Shown in pieces: positions 22,172 through 33,877 of a DNA stretch of 64,000 bases. The translations under genes and the position numbers were made by a program. This DNA is from Cubamyces lactineus (taxonomy: Eukaryota; Basidiomycota; Agaricomycetes; Polyporales; Polyporaceae): assembly GCA_022376465.1 (NCBI GenBank), contig JACDTU010000025.1, forward strand, positions 62,001-126,000, read 5' to 3'. The notes below the pieces were generated by a model. The model did no database searches and was not told the origin of the DNA. It was given only the letters and a program-made list of their open reading frames with translations. Every line of letters begins with the position of its first letter. The first letter of the stretch is position 1.

Positions 22172-25100
22172 TCACAGGTCTGCCCCAACGGCGTCGACCA
22201 CGTACAGCACCTGCTGCGGGCGTACGAACAGCCCTCTTGACTCTGACGTCGACATGTCCGACACGGCCGGTGAGACGCTGCGTAGCCTCTTCGCGCGCTC
22301 GATGCTGAGCTGGTCGCCCTCGCGCTTCAGGCTGCCTTTCGGGTCTCGTCCGAGTGTGCTCAGCCACTCGTTTCTCCGGCGGCGCGCCGTCGTGTCCTGG
22401 CCAAACTCCCACTCCGAGGCGGCCCCAATATCAAAGTAACGGATGCCGCCCCACGTGCCATCGTGCCATGCGCGTCCATCGTCGAGCTTGTCACCCGGCC
22501 AAGCGTCGTTCAGTGGCACCTCGACGCCGACCCACGGCCCGACTTCGCCCTCGACTTCGCCAATGTACCGCGCGTACGCACGGAAACGCGCCTTCTTGGA
22601 CGAGATAATGCAGGGGATCCCGATTTCGAGCGTTGCGCCACGAGGCACCTTCTGCTGCGGCTCCGAGCCCGAGGATTCGCGAATCGTGTCCGACGAGTTC
22701 TTACGTTTGAGCGTGGACGTGCTCGCGGAGGAGACGACGCTCGACTGCTTCTCGTGCGACACGACAGATGCTGTCTTCGATGGAGGCGACTTTGGCTTCG
22801 CTTTGATCGTCCCGCCAGCGCCATTCTCCCCTTGTTCGGCTGCAGGGAGAGGCTTGGCGCCCACTTTCGCCGGTGTCGACGGTTTTGAGGGCGGGGTGCC
22901 AGAAGGCGTCCGCACGACCGACTTCCTCGTCGCCGTCGACTTCGTCGATATGGTTGAGCGCACAGAGGTAGTAGACACTGTCCGCTTCGCCATGGGGGTA
23001 GTTTTCGCCAAGTCTGCGGGGGAAGAGGGCGGTCTTCGACTAACGGAGGATGTCGTTTTGGATGCGGCTGATGGCGGTCTCTTTGGTGTGCGTGGCGTCG
23101 ACGTGCCTGTTGTTCGCACGCTGACCGTCGACACAGATGACGCTGCCGATCCGCGACGCGTCCGGCCGACGCTACTTGGTGTGAGCTCAGAACGTGCAGT
23201 CTCGAACGCAGTGGAGTTTTCACTGGTAGACGAGGTGGAGAGTGTTGATGCAGGTCGAGAGGGCGAGGGGGGTGGTCGAAGGGTAGAGGGCCCCGCAGCA
23301 GTTTTGCGAATAGTCGAAGTAGTCGAGCGTGTCGACTTGACAGAGGCCGCCACGGACTTTGGTCTTGGGAACTTCTCGGTATTTGAATGCAGTGAGGGCG
23401 TGGTGGACTGGCGCACACTGGCGGTAGACATACTACTCCTCTGCACAGAACTAGCGTTCGGTGATAAAGGCGATTTCGCACGTTCTCCATCGACGACAGA
23501 TCCGCGTACAGAAGGCGAGGGAGTGGAATGGGCAGGGGTAAGCTTGGAGTCTGGACGCAGACTCCCGGGAGACAGGGGAACGCGACGGGAGATCGTTGTC
23601 GTCGTAACCCGCGTCGCAGTTGAGTGTGTGCTGCGCGCAACGGAGCGAACGGATGCCGCAGAAGACTTAGGCTTGTCTTCGGGACGCCGGCTAGGAGCAG
23701 CACTGAGCGTTGAATGTACACTGACGGTATCCGATTCTTCCGCTTTTGACACAGGGCCGTTTCTGACAGTGAGACGACCGCCGCGCGATGTCGACGTGGG
23801 TGTTGCCCGCATGTAAAGCTCAGACTCGTCCTTGAGCTCTAATTCTGTAAAAGAGGGATTAGTGAGCGTACCGATAGTTGGTGCAGTAGGCTTACCTGAC
23901 GCAATTTCTTGCGCCGCCCATGGAGCCAGGCCCGCGAACCCGTCGTCTTGCTTGATAGTGAGCCAGCGTCGTCGGATATAGCGAATGATGTCCGTGCGCG
24001 CCTGCTCAACCTGCACGCGGACATGCGAAGTCGACGAGAGCATCGCCGCCTCGGGATCGGTCGGATGTGGGCGCAGAAGTACCGAGTCAACGAGGACCTA
24101 CCCACAATGGTGAATAAGAAAGACTTTCCAGACACAGTGACCCGTACCTGATACGCCATAGCGGCGTTCTTCTCGTTGAGACCTCTGCGCAGAGAATCCA
24201 GGAACAGCTCGACCTTCTCGCCATCCTCAAACCGGACTCCGTCAGCCTCCATGATCTCCAACCATTCCGGCTGCTCGAAGCACTCTGCTGCCTGCGAGCA
24301 CGCTACGTCATCGATAGTCTTGCGCGCCGCGAGGACCATCTCGCGAACGGTCTCGCCCCACGCGTCAAGCGTATTGTCCAGCTTCTTGAGTGCGGTCTGT
24401 GCAGCCTGGAGCAGTGCCAGAACGTTCATCGGCGTCGTGCGTTTGCTTAGACCCTTGAGGAGCGCGTCTCGCGTCTTCTGTGGGAGCGCCGCGAACTCGG
24501 AAGTGCACCAACCTTCGCCAAAGAGACCAACGAGAGCACGGCGCGCGCCACGTTCTAGATGAGCATTCTTCACATCGTCGCTCACTGCGAACTGCAGGAC
24601 ACGCGGTGCGCGCCGAGCACACTGACGGCAACGGCACCCACCGGTACCCCATTTGCCGCCTGTGATGGCCTCGTACTCTGAGAATTCGAGGAAAGCGTGG
24701 AATAGCCCGTGCATCATCTCTTGAACGATGCGTGCCTGGATCTCGTCATAGAGGCTGTCAAGGGAAAGGTACATGGCGGAGCGCATGATGTGGAAAGCAG
24801 TGTCGAGATCATAGGTGCGATGTGAGAAGACGAGGGTTCCAGTGTAGATGAAGCCGAGCGTGAAATGGAGGGAAGCAGGTGTGAACGGAGGTGAGGGCAA
24901 GGTGAGCGTCAAAGGCTCTCCAGGAGTGGACTTGACGCCCCATTGGAGCAGCTGGGTATTGAAGTATGGGACCCGGGAGGCGAGAATGAAGCGGTGGGAG
25001 GAGAAGACGGCGGTAGTGCTTTCGTGATTTGAGGAGGAGAAGTTACCAGTGAGCGCGATGCGAACATCAGAGTATAGCCTGGAACGCCACATGAAGACTA

Positions 25101-25854
25101 GATCTTTCCGAAGCTTGTCTACCCTAGCCTCCTCGCCGTTGCCTTCCTCTATGCTTTCTGCGGAATCAAAGAGGAACTCAAAGGCCTCCCCGATGCCCTT
25201 TCCGGTATAGAGATACTCGAGCTCGTTGGAGAAGAGGGTCGGGTTGATGTTGGTAGGGAGCCGCAGAAGCGCGCCATTATTGGTAGACGGTGTAGGGGAT
25301 GTCGATCGGTAGGGAGCGGGCGAAGGTGAGCGGGAGGGTGAGGTGAAGTCGACACCAAGAGTTAAGGAGAGTGCAGACTGGGCAGGGAGAGTGCCCGTCG
25401 GGGAAGACGAATACGGGACCGGCGAAGTTGGCGGTGGTGGTTTGAAGGAGAAATAACGGGCTTGGAACGAGGGTGGTGCACGAGCGTACACAACAGCTGC
25501 GACAGACGAAACATGACATGGTCAGCATAAACATTGCATACAATCACGCAGATCGATCACAACGGAAGCAAACGCGCCCATGCGTTCGCCGGTCGAGGAC
25601 GTGTCGCGCGCCGTCCACGCTGCCAGCGACAGCGAGGCACGCGTCGTCCGAGACGAAGGGAGGGACGACAGACCTTTATGGCCCCAGACCTCCTCTACTC
25701 CAGAACCAGAGTCGCTCTGCAGCTCCCAGACAACGTCCGCGAAGCGTTCCTTTGCGTGATCGAAGAGAGACTGAAGGTCGTCCTGCCAATGGACGGTCGA
25801 GTTCCGTGTTGCCTCCTGGAGGCCGGGGGGAGTAGTGGATGTCGTCGGGGCCAT
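22172..25854 (-). CDS. BTB/POZ and CAP-Gly domain protein
   Basis: Four exons, 25854..25674, 25496..24148, 24097..23896 and 23844..22172, give 1134 residues. A BTB/POZ-like domain lies at about 203-320 (SDVRIALTG, FSSHRFILASRVPYFNTQLL, LGFIYTGTLVF). Helical sequence continues to about 575, then a long Ser/Thr/Pro-rich basic linker of nearly 400 residues. A CAP-Gly domain runs from about 985 to 1127: ARFRAYARYIGEVEG, GPWVGVEV, HDGTWGGIRYF and GLFVRPQQVLYV. CAP-Gly domains bind the C-terminal tails of alpha-tubulin or EB-type proteins, and the basic linker fits microtubule binding too. The usual GKNDG motif reads AWHDG, and about 55 residues are inserted before the GLFVRP strand. BTB domains dimerise or recruit Cullin-3. 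It is divergent from the dynactin p27 gene. Confidence 0.9.
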
Positions 25855-26349
25855 AGCTGAGCAGAGAGGAGATAGAGAGATAGAGAAAGCAGTAGCAGTA
25901 GAGTAGGAACCAGACGGAGAAGAGGAAAAAGATATGTAGGCGAGGGCGGTGAGCCCTGGGCGGGGAGGGGTATCGGGAGAAGAAGAAGCTCGGCAAGCGA
26001 GAGTCTCGAAGACGAGAGGGAGGACGAGGACGGAGAGGAGAACGGGGAGGAGGAAAGGAAAGACGACGCCGACGGGCGCAACGTCAGGCAACGCGGAGTG
26101 TGATTTCCCACTCACAACCCACGAGGCTCTCGTCCGCTGCCCTTTTGTTTCTGCCCACCGTCGTCGCTCTCCTTGCCGTCTCTCTTGTCTTCCTTCTTTA
26201 CGTCGTCGTCGCTCGCAAGCACAACAAGACCCGTAGACGTCGTGCGATGTGTGTGACTTCGTCCGTCAGACTCTGATCGTCTAGCCGAGCTCTTCTTCCT
26301 CCGACGCTGCCGCCGCTCTGTCCGCATCCGCCACCAGCCACAGCGAGCC
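25855..26349. promoter_or_regulatory. Bidirectional promoter between the CAP-Gly gene and DCTN6
   Basis: These 495 bp are the whole space between two divergent start codons. They carry strongly purine-rich tracts (about 25860-26080, many GAGGA and GAGA runs) and then pyrimidine-rich tracts toward DCTN6, a composition common in fungal core promoters. No TATA box was seen. Confidence 0.5.
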
Positions 26350-27108
26350 ATGCCACCCATGTACATCCTCTTTGCACGTCTACACCACTCTTGTGCTCAC
26401 GAAAGCAGCGCAGACGAGACAAGTTCACCATTCACTCAAAGGCCGTCGTCTGCCAGGATGTCGAACTCAAGGGAGATATCACCATAGGTGCAGGTACGTA
26501 CAACCAACGCTCTGACTCAGAAACACACGTAATAAACAGACGGCCCGCATAGGTACTATCGTCCACCCAAAGGCTACCATATTCGCCATCGCAGGGCCTA
26601 TTGTAATTGGGTCAGGATGCATCATCGAGGAAAGCGCGATCATCGTCAATAGGTCAGTCTTGTGTTCGTGTCCGACAGCGGCTCTTGCCTCATAATACGC
26701 AGGCGCAAAGAAGTGATGCGTATAGGAGATGACAACCTTTTCGAGATCGGCTGCCGTGAGTATCTACCGGTCTCACCAGTCCAAGCAAGAAGCGCGCTCG
26801 TACTGAACACGTTCGTAGGTGTTGAATCACCCACTATTGGCAACTGCAACACTGTCTGCACACGCGCGCGCGTCCATCACACCCTCCGAATATCGTCGTA
26901 CTGTGTTATCGGCGCGGGCGTCCTCGTCGTGCCAACCGAGGACGAGATGCTGGACGAGTACACAGTGATCTACGGGCCCGCTGCCGAACGCCGCATCTGG
27001 AGTGGTCGCGGCAAAGTACAGGAAATGGACCTTCGCAGGAAACATGCCGAGTACCTCAGAGAGATGCTACCAAAATTCAATCGACTTAGACGGGGCGATG
27101 GAACGTAA
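26350..27108 (+). CDS. DCTN6: Dynactin subunit 6 (p27)
   Basis: Five exons, 26350..26360, 26414..26493, 26553..26652, 26703..26755 and 26819..27108, encode 177 residues. The protein is a left-handed beta helix made of hexapeptide repeats: [68 protein letters not shown] and [15 protein letters not shown], followed by the EYTVIYG strand and a C-terminal helix. This matches DCTN6 of animals and filamentous fungi. With p25, p62 and Arp11 it forms the pointed-end complex of dynactin, which adapts dynein to cargo. The first exon is only 11 nt (ATGCCACCCAT). It was chosen because its splice gives [20 protein letters not shown] in frame, whereas no upstream in-frame ATG exists in the next exon. Confidence 0.92.
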
Positions 27109-27902
27109 CATCACTCGTGATCAACTTTCATGTCCTCGATTCTCTTGTTGGTGTACAGTGGCGCCGCCATGCTTCCTCCACCTCATGACCACTATTCTGC
27201 TCATCCATCACAATACCCTACTTCAGCCTTGTCGTAATGGAAGCATCGGCCATTCTCAACTTCCTGTGTCGTGTAAAGTTAAATGATGGCAATGAGATCA
27301 TGTACGTCCCTAGTTTACAAGACGCATACACTCATCGTTGCAGTTCCAAGTGGTCTATCCCATACACATGCCAGTCCAAAGGGCGCTCTTGTAAGGCCGA
27401 CCTACCAGGCCGGCCAAACCCTCCCACCAAAGGGGGGTAGTGACAGGGAATCAACATGAGCAGGCAACCTGCATCTTACTGGGGCCCACCGACGCTCTTT
27501 TGCACCTTCTTTACCAAGGGAGGGGTACCTAACAGGCTGTCTTGGTCAGAGCTTCTCAAGCCAGATATTGAGCACCTTTGGCAGGCATCTGTCCCGAGGG
27601 CACTACCCAAGCCCTTGGGCCACGGCAAGGGCGCGGCGCGGTAGTCTCCACCCACCATTGGAAACACTGATACACTGCACGACCATTCACACATAAGCGC
27701 ACTAGACTCAACGCGAGGACGGCTCACCCAAGCAGACATGAAGTGTACATTCAAGCCGATAACCTTCGCAGTTCACACGCAACCCAGCAGACACTGCGGA
27801 ACCTGAAAACAACATCCAATTCCTCATAGCAAACGGTGGTATATGATAGGACACCGACTGGCTCGGACTGCAAGCACCGGAACGAGAAACCCGCGGCAAC
27901 AC
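27109..27902. other. 794 bp between two convergent genes
   Basis: This is 3' flanking sequence of DCTN6 and CHS5. The part from about 27400 to 27650 is GC-rich with several short self-complementary runs of C and G (for example around ACCAAGGG and CCCTTGG). No coding sequence is supported. Confidence 0.4.
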
Positions 27903-29553
27903 TCAATTGAGCGAAATCTCTTCTGTCTCTCCCAAGTCGTCGTCCGCAAGATCGTTTGAGCTCGGCAGCGACCGCTCCTTCTCGACCGGAGGAGGCGGGG
28001 GCACCTCGACACTCGACGGCGCCACCATGCCCACCGTCGTCAACTCCGGATCCGCCGAATCCTGTTCTGCGTCGGCATCCTCGGTCTTCGGCGGCGGGGG
28101 AAGCGGCGGTTCCGGCGTAGACGCCTCCGACTTCGCCAGTGGCGGGCTCATCGTCGAGTTGTGAGGCACTGGCGGGACCGGAGGCACCGGGGACGTCGGG
28201 CCCGGGGGCGGGAAGCGGAAGTTCTTGCTCATCGTGCCCTTGCGCGCCCGGCCCGCGCGTTGGTCGTCGTCGTCGTCTTCCTCCGAGTCCTCTGGCTGGG
28301 GTTCATGTTCCTCGGGGATCTTCTGCGTGCTGACGTGCCCGGCGGACTGCGGCTCCGCCGCAGGAGGCGATGTTGTGGTGACGCGTTGTGGTGGCATCGA
28401 CTGACGGTTTGCGACATGCTTCTGTTGGGTGGGCGAAGCGGTAGAGCTACGCTGTGATGGAGACGGGAGGTTCGCTTGAGACATTGATTGCGGACGATAG
28501 TGAGAAGAAGGTGAGGCTGGGTTTTCGCCCAGATAGAAGGGCCGAATAGGCATCATCCTATAGTATATCAGTATCGCGAAGTCATATGTAACAGCGTTAC
28601 GCTCACTTCTTCTCTGCATGACAGGCGAGAATCCATTGCGGCTGTACAACGGGTATACTGAGCTGCAGGGCTTTCTGGTACTCGACACCAGGGCCTGTGA
28701 TGATGCTGCCAGAGGCCTGCGCTCCGCTTGGCGTGGCGGCCGGCGTCGTGCACACGAAATGCGTAGTGTCGATCTGGATTTTGTCGCTCCATTTTGCGCC
28801 CATCTCGCGCAGAGCCATCTTGGCGTTCTCGAGCAGCACCTCATCTTCCACGGTACCGAAGCAGACGGAGATACCGGAGGTGTCTGACATAGTATGCGTC
28901 CGAACGCGTAGGACGTTGGACGGGTATACACCGGCGGTCGTACGCAAGACAAGTTGGAACGTGTACTCAGTGTCTAGCTGCAAGCCAGATACCTTGGTCG
29001 AGGTATTCGTGAGAGGCGACGGGATGGCAGCAACGCGTTGACGGTCGCGGTATAGGTCAAGTGAACGAAGCTTCGCAGTGGCGAGCTCAAGGCGAGGCCA
29101 TTCGAGAGTGGCGGATGTTTGAGTGACGTTGCGAAGCTATGCCACAGTTGGTACTGAGAGGATAATGAGGAACGTTCTACGCACCTGCAATTTAGGAGGC
29201 TCCGGTGCGCTAGTCCCATACTCTTCCAGGATCTGGCTCTGAAGGTCCCAGAAGTCTGTCTCGCGCTTTTTCTCCTCCGCGACATTCCTTTGGACTGAGA
29301 TGTTAACTATGGACCCAGTGGTTACTCCCGGAGGTAACAGTAGAGACGGAAACTCGATGAGGTGTGCTCGCTCGCCAAGCAGGATCTGAAGCAACACGTA
29401 AGTCGCATGGCGCGCAAGCTCTTCATGTTACTCACGGCCATCCCCGCATCTTGTATTATGGGTTCAGGTCAGTCCATTCACCTAGGTCAGAAGGACGGGA
29501 TGCGTACCGAGCTTGCCGACCGTAAACATGAAGCTGTCTTGAGAGACAACCAT
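27903..29553 (-). CDS. CHS5: Exomer scaffold Chs5 (FN3-BRCT)
   Basis: Five exons, 29553..29508, 29449..29436, 29385..29185, 29136..28607 and 28557..27903, encode 481 residues. The N-terminal dimerisation region reads MVVSQDSFMFTVGKLDAGMA. A fibronectin type III domain follows (LRNVTQTSATLEWPRLELA, TEYTFQLVLRTTAGVYPSN). A BRCT domain comes next (SGISVCFGTVEDEVLLENAK, ALREMGAKWSDKIQIDTTHF, GPGVEYQKALQLSIPVVQPQ). The C-terminal 200 residues are Pro/Ser/Glu-rich. In yeast, Chs5 together with ChAPs forms exomer, an Arf1-dependent coat at the trans-Golgi that exports chitin synthase Chs3 to the plasma membrane. Exon 2 is just 14 nt, but its inclusion is required for the conserved VGKLDAGMA sequence. 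The gene lies about 10 kb from SKT5, which activates the same enzyme. Confidence 0.95.
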
Positions 29554-30020
29554 CTTCGCTACGGCACTCAAGTATAGTCCTTAATCTTCCGTCCTAGCCG
29601 TCCGGGCAAGCAAGAGCTTCGAGCTAAGTAGCAGTGAACGCCGAGAATGGTGGTGGTTGGGGTGCGAAGATAGTGGCACTGGCTGGGGGCGGAGATGGGC
29701 TCGCAGTGCATCACGGGCGTCTACTCAACGCCATGCATGAGCGCCTATATCCTCCTTGGCACTGAAGTTCAAGTTGATCTTACCGTCGTACCCTGAGAAT
29801 CGGGCCTGCCACGATGTAGCGGACTCCTGGTCCTGAAGATCGAGGAAAATAGTCTCTGCTGAGGTACGTCTCGTATAGGGTCCACTTTGCATACGCTATG
29901 CGCACTAGAACGTCGTCACTAACAAACTCAGCAAGGTGCGGACTGAATACCGTTCGCAATACAACAGGTTGCAGAATCGGTGCCGTAGCAGCTCGCGAAG
30001 AATCAGCGATATACTCAGTA
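29554..30020. other. 467 bp, CHS5 promoter and 3' flank of the next gene
   Basis: CHS5 and the DUF4470-MYND gene are on the same strand, so this interval carries the CHS5 promoter and the 3' UTR of the upstream gene. No TATA box or other site is evident. Confidence 0.4.
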
Positions 30021-33000
30021 CTACGTATTCTTTCCGGAACGAAGTTGGCATGTAGCTCTGTGTTCTTTCCAATCTCCTCGCTGGCATGCGCTTGAGCAGT
30101 AGTACACCGACTTGCAACCCGAACACCTGAGCAGATCGCCGTCCGCCTTGAAGCACTTGCGACACCGCTCTGGCCCGGGTGCAATCGCCTCGTCAACGTC
30201 CCTTCTACCTGTGTTGGCGCCTGGCGACGGGCTCCGCATATTCGCCTTCAGGGCAGACTCGCAGCCTTGAGCGTCGAAGACTGGGTCCAGATAGGACACC
30301 GCGAAGATGGGTGACAGTGCGATGCGGGTCACGAACGGGGCCAAGTCCTTCCACGCCTTGACTCGTCCCATCCCGCCAGTGTCCTTTCCTCGCCCACAGC
30401 TACACAACGGGTCGCCAGCATTGATCGCCACCGACAGAGGGATCCGGCCTTGGGCACCGTACTCGCAGTTCTTCCCATGCTCCCACGTCGACCGGCATTT
30501 CTCAACGAGCCCCGGAAGGAGCTGTTTCCAAGCACGCAACTCGTCGCCATACACATTCACGCTGACGATGTTCGTGAGCTTGCTCATCGGAGAGTGGGCG
30601 ACGGATACCAGGGACTCGCACAACGTGAGCACGTATCCGTCGCAGACCACCGTGTGCGACGCGATGTCGTATCGGAGATCGCTGATGAAGAGGAATGTGT
30701 CTGCCTCCTTCGCGGCGGCGTCGTACAGTGCGAACAGCTTGCGAGGACGATCGGTCTGTAAGCCAGTGACGTGCATGATGATCGCGTGGATTGTGTCCTT
30801 GACCAGCCCGAGGATGTCGGAGGTCTCCCTTTCTCTCATGCGACGCTCACGCTGCGATAGCTGCGTCCCAACATGTGGCCCTACCCACTCGATTTTGGCG
30901 TTCTTCGTAGGACGAATGTCGACGACAGGCAAACGATCAAGGGGGACGCGGTGGATGTTCCATACGAACATTATGTTCTTCTCACGGACAACGGGGAACG
31001 GGTTGGTCTTCATAGCCCACACGTCGGGATACGGCATCGCGATGGGCACCACTATCTGAAGAGTGACTCTGTTGAGTGACGGGGCATGTGCATGTAAGCC
31101 GAGCTAGACCGGGACACACCTCAACGTATGACGACTTCCGAGCGAGACGCGTCTTCTGTTTTCCTCCCAGTATAGGGAGCGGGTAAAACAGAGCCATCGT
31201 ATGTGTCCCGAGTGAGATACGCATGGTGTAAGGAGACGGCTGCGAGACTGTCGGGAATGCACCCTCTGCCAAGAGTTTCTTGAGGGCGAGATCCTCGAGT
31301 TCTACCCTCGTCATCAAGGAAAGCGCGGTATTCCCGCCAGAGTCCAGCTCTACTTGCAAGGAGGTTTGCTTCCATGGTGAAGCACTTTGCTGCTTTGAAG
31401 GCGTGTGCGAATCAGTTCCTGGGGCAAGGCGCGATGGCATAGCCGGATGAAGGCGTTCTTCCGGGGTGATATAAACGTGCCGCGTATCGGAAAGGCAAGC
31501 AGAGAAGATGATTAGACGGAGTCCTAGGGTACGGAGGTATACCCTGGCCGTGGCAGGCGAAGACTTGACACACAAGTCAACTATAATACCGTCCGGGTCT
31601 GACGTGCCCTTACTTGTGAGAATCCAAGTAGGGACGACAAATGATACGATCAAAGGGGATCGTTTTGCACCCAAGCCTCCATCCGCTGCCTTGATCGATA
31701 CAGATGGGTTACTGGCTGTCCCTGTCTCCGTGATGGTACCGAATGTCGCATCTATTGACTGAAACCCGTTTTCGTAGGCGGCTGTGGCGCGCACAACGCA
31801 CTGGAGGGCCGGCGTGGGCATCTGCTCGAGTGTGCTATGCAGCACGGCGAATTTGTTGTAAGGTACCTTGAGATAGATGCGTACGAGAGGCGGGACTGAT
31901 GTCCACATCGACAGCCGCTTGGGGAGCACCTGTAGTTCCTCATGGTATATGGAGTAGGTATATACTCGGTGGCGATAGAGCTGAGCGGAGAGGTCCTGGT
32001 GGTAAGCAGATTCGAAGAAAAGCTCGCCGGTGGCAGCTGCCTCACAAATCTTTTGGAGGAGGAGTGCGATGACTTTCGACCATTGCTCTTCCGAGTACCC
32101 AGTGCAGCACCTTGCCCGAATGAGCCGCAAAAACAATACGAACGTCTCCCGAGAGTATGTCGAGAGCGCAGTTCGTGCTACAGCCGCCAACAAGTCCTCA
32201 TGAGGAGTGCCCAAGAGCCGACGAGCGTCGTCGGACTCAAAGAGGTGAACATATGCCTTGAAAAGGCATGATGCGAGGCCAAGAGGGTCGAAGTCGAGAG
32301 AAGGGTGTGAGCTAACGAGACGCAGAGCCTCGGGGTCGCAGGTATAGGGTCTCCTCCAAGTTAGGGTCTGATGGAACTGCTGGCTGCCGCTTCCATCCAA
32401 TGCTCTGCTGGACACCGCTGAGACAAGCTCATGAGTATTACAGATGGTCGAGAAACCGGAGAGCGCGTCAATAGGACAGATACCCAGAGTTAGGGCGATG
32501 ATTGTTAACTCGGCAGGTAGCATCGACGAGAGCTGTGTCGTAGGATCTGATTGTTGTGCAAGAAGAGACTCTGTGTACAACACACCGCTCCACGGGGTCG
32601 CGAAGGACAGCAGAGGAACAGCAGCAAGAAACATGTTCAGGTAACCAAGGTGGTCGGAGAGATTCGAGGTGTCCACGACGTCGAAGAGGGTGGGCGCATG
32701 TTGATCTGTATATTCCTCGACGCTCAGTTCGAGAAGTTCCGCAGCCCACGGTGCTACGGTGATAGAAGACGGAGTTGGTGGATGCGAGGACGTGTGCTGG
32801 TTCCAGAAATCGAAGGCGCGAGCGGCATGGAGGGCATCTCCGAGCAGAAAGCGGACTGTAAGTACGCTCTGCGCAGACGCTGCCCGGTTACGAAACACTC
32901 CGCACCACTGCTGAAACTCCGTCTGTGCAGCTAGTACCATCTGGGTGCCGGTAGGACGCATGCTAGAATTACCGAAGAGGGCTGCCAGATGGAATGGGGC

Positions 33001-33877
33001 CATGGGGTCCGTACCGTAGTGAACTTGGAATCCTACCCCGACCCTGGAGTATAAGAAAGTAGGATTCGCATGCGAACGCGTTTTGAGCATCTGTTCGTCG
33101 TACGAGGTTGTCCCCGTGTTCCAATAGTGACGAAAGTTTTCGGAATAGGGGATCACAGCCTGTGTATACAATGGTCCGGAGGAACGAGCAGACGAAAAGA
33201 CGAATCCAGTCCCATGGCGTTCATTGATGGCGTTGCGTCCCTCATCGATCTGCCTGCGCAGCGCAAGGGCGTGCTTGCTGGCCGCTGGAGGTGTGTGATC
33301 GACGTAGAATGTCCACGCCCGTCGCAGTTCAGCGACAGTGTATGCAGTCGCGAAGCGGAGAACAGAGCCATAAGGTGAAGAGAGCCAGCCTTGCATCGAC
33401 CCGGAACACGCAACGAGCTTGCGGCACTGATTCACGAGTGCGGCGATGGATTTGTCATCGAGGTACATGTCGAAGAATATGTCCCAGATGAACGTTTGGG
33501 GGACGTCGTCCATGATCATCGTCAGAAGAAGCACGTTGCGAGCTAAAGCCACTCAAGTTCATTCTGGCATTCGCAGCGTCGAGGTTTTCTATCACTCACC
33601 AAGGACGCCTGGGTCAAAATCACAGCAAGTGAAATCTAGCTTGCGTGTCGCTATCGGATACCGGGTGAGCAGATGAGAGAGGTCAAGTCCTTGAGATGAA
33701 CTCACCCGATGGCGGCTCGCAGTACACCGTGAAGAGAACGTTCCTGGGGTCTCCACAAGGAAGCAGAAGAATGTTACTCGGAACATTCGGTGGGATATCG
33801 CGAGTCAGAGAGACAGCACTGGTGTTACCGATGGGGTAAAAGAAGTATTTTCCTGGCCAGTAGAGTGGGTGAGCCAT
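30021..33877 (-). CDS. DUF4470-MYND protein, copy 2
   Basis: Four exons, 33877..33706, 33650..33600, 33542..31120 and 31055..30021, encode about 1226 residues. The architecture is as in the copy at 8801-12498: MAHPLYWPGKYFFYPIGNTS, then SNILLLPCGDPRNVLFTVY and KLDFTCCDFDPGVLARNVLL (DUF4470), a long helical middle, the CSCGRGKD motif, and a C-terminal MYND finger (CRKCFKADGDLLRCSGC, YYCSSACQRGDW, then H and C). Exons 1 and 2 are exactly the same length as in copy 1 (172 and 51 nt) and all introns fall at the same place and phase, which shows descent from one intron-containing ancestor. The protein sequences have diverged widely in the middle region. The cellular role is unknown; a MYND finger usually recruits Pro-rich partners. 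The start at 33877 aligns with MSHPLVWPGKYFFY of copy 1. Confidence 0.9.

Noticed and set aside
22443..23816. A 457-codon plus-strand frame opposite the CAP-Gly gene
   Set aside because: It is the antisense shadow of a long Ser/Thr-rich, GC-rich coding exon and has no recognisable sequence.
27456..27644. A 62-codon frame in the GC-rich interval between DCTN6 and CHS5
   Set aside because: It is short and unspliced, with no recognisable sequence, and lies between two convergent 3' ends.
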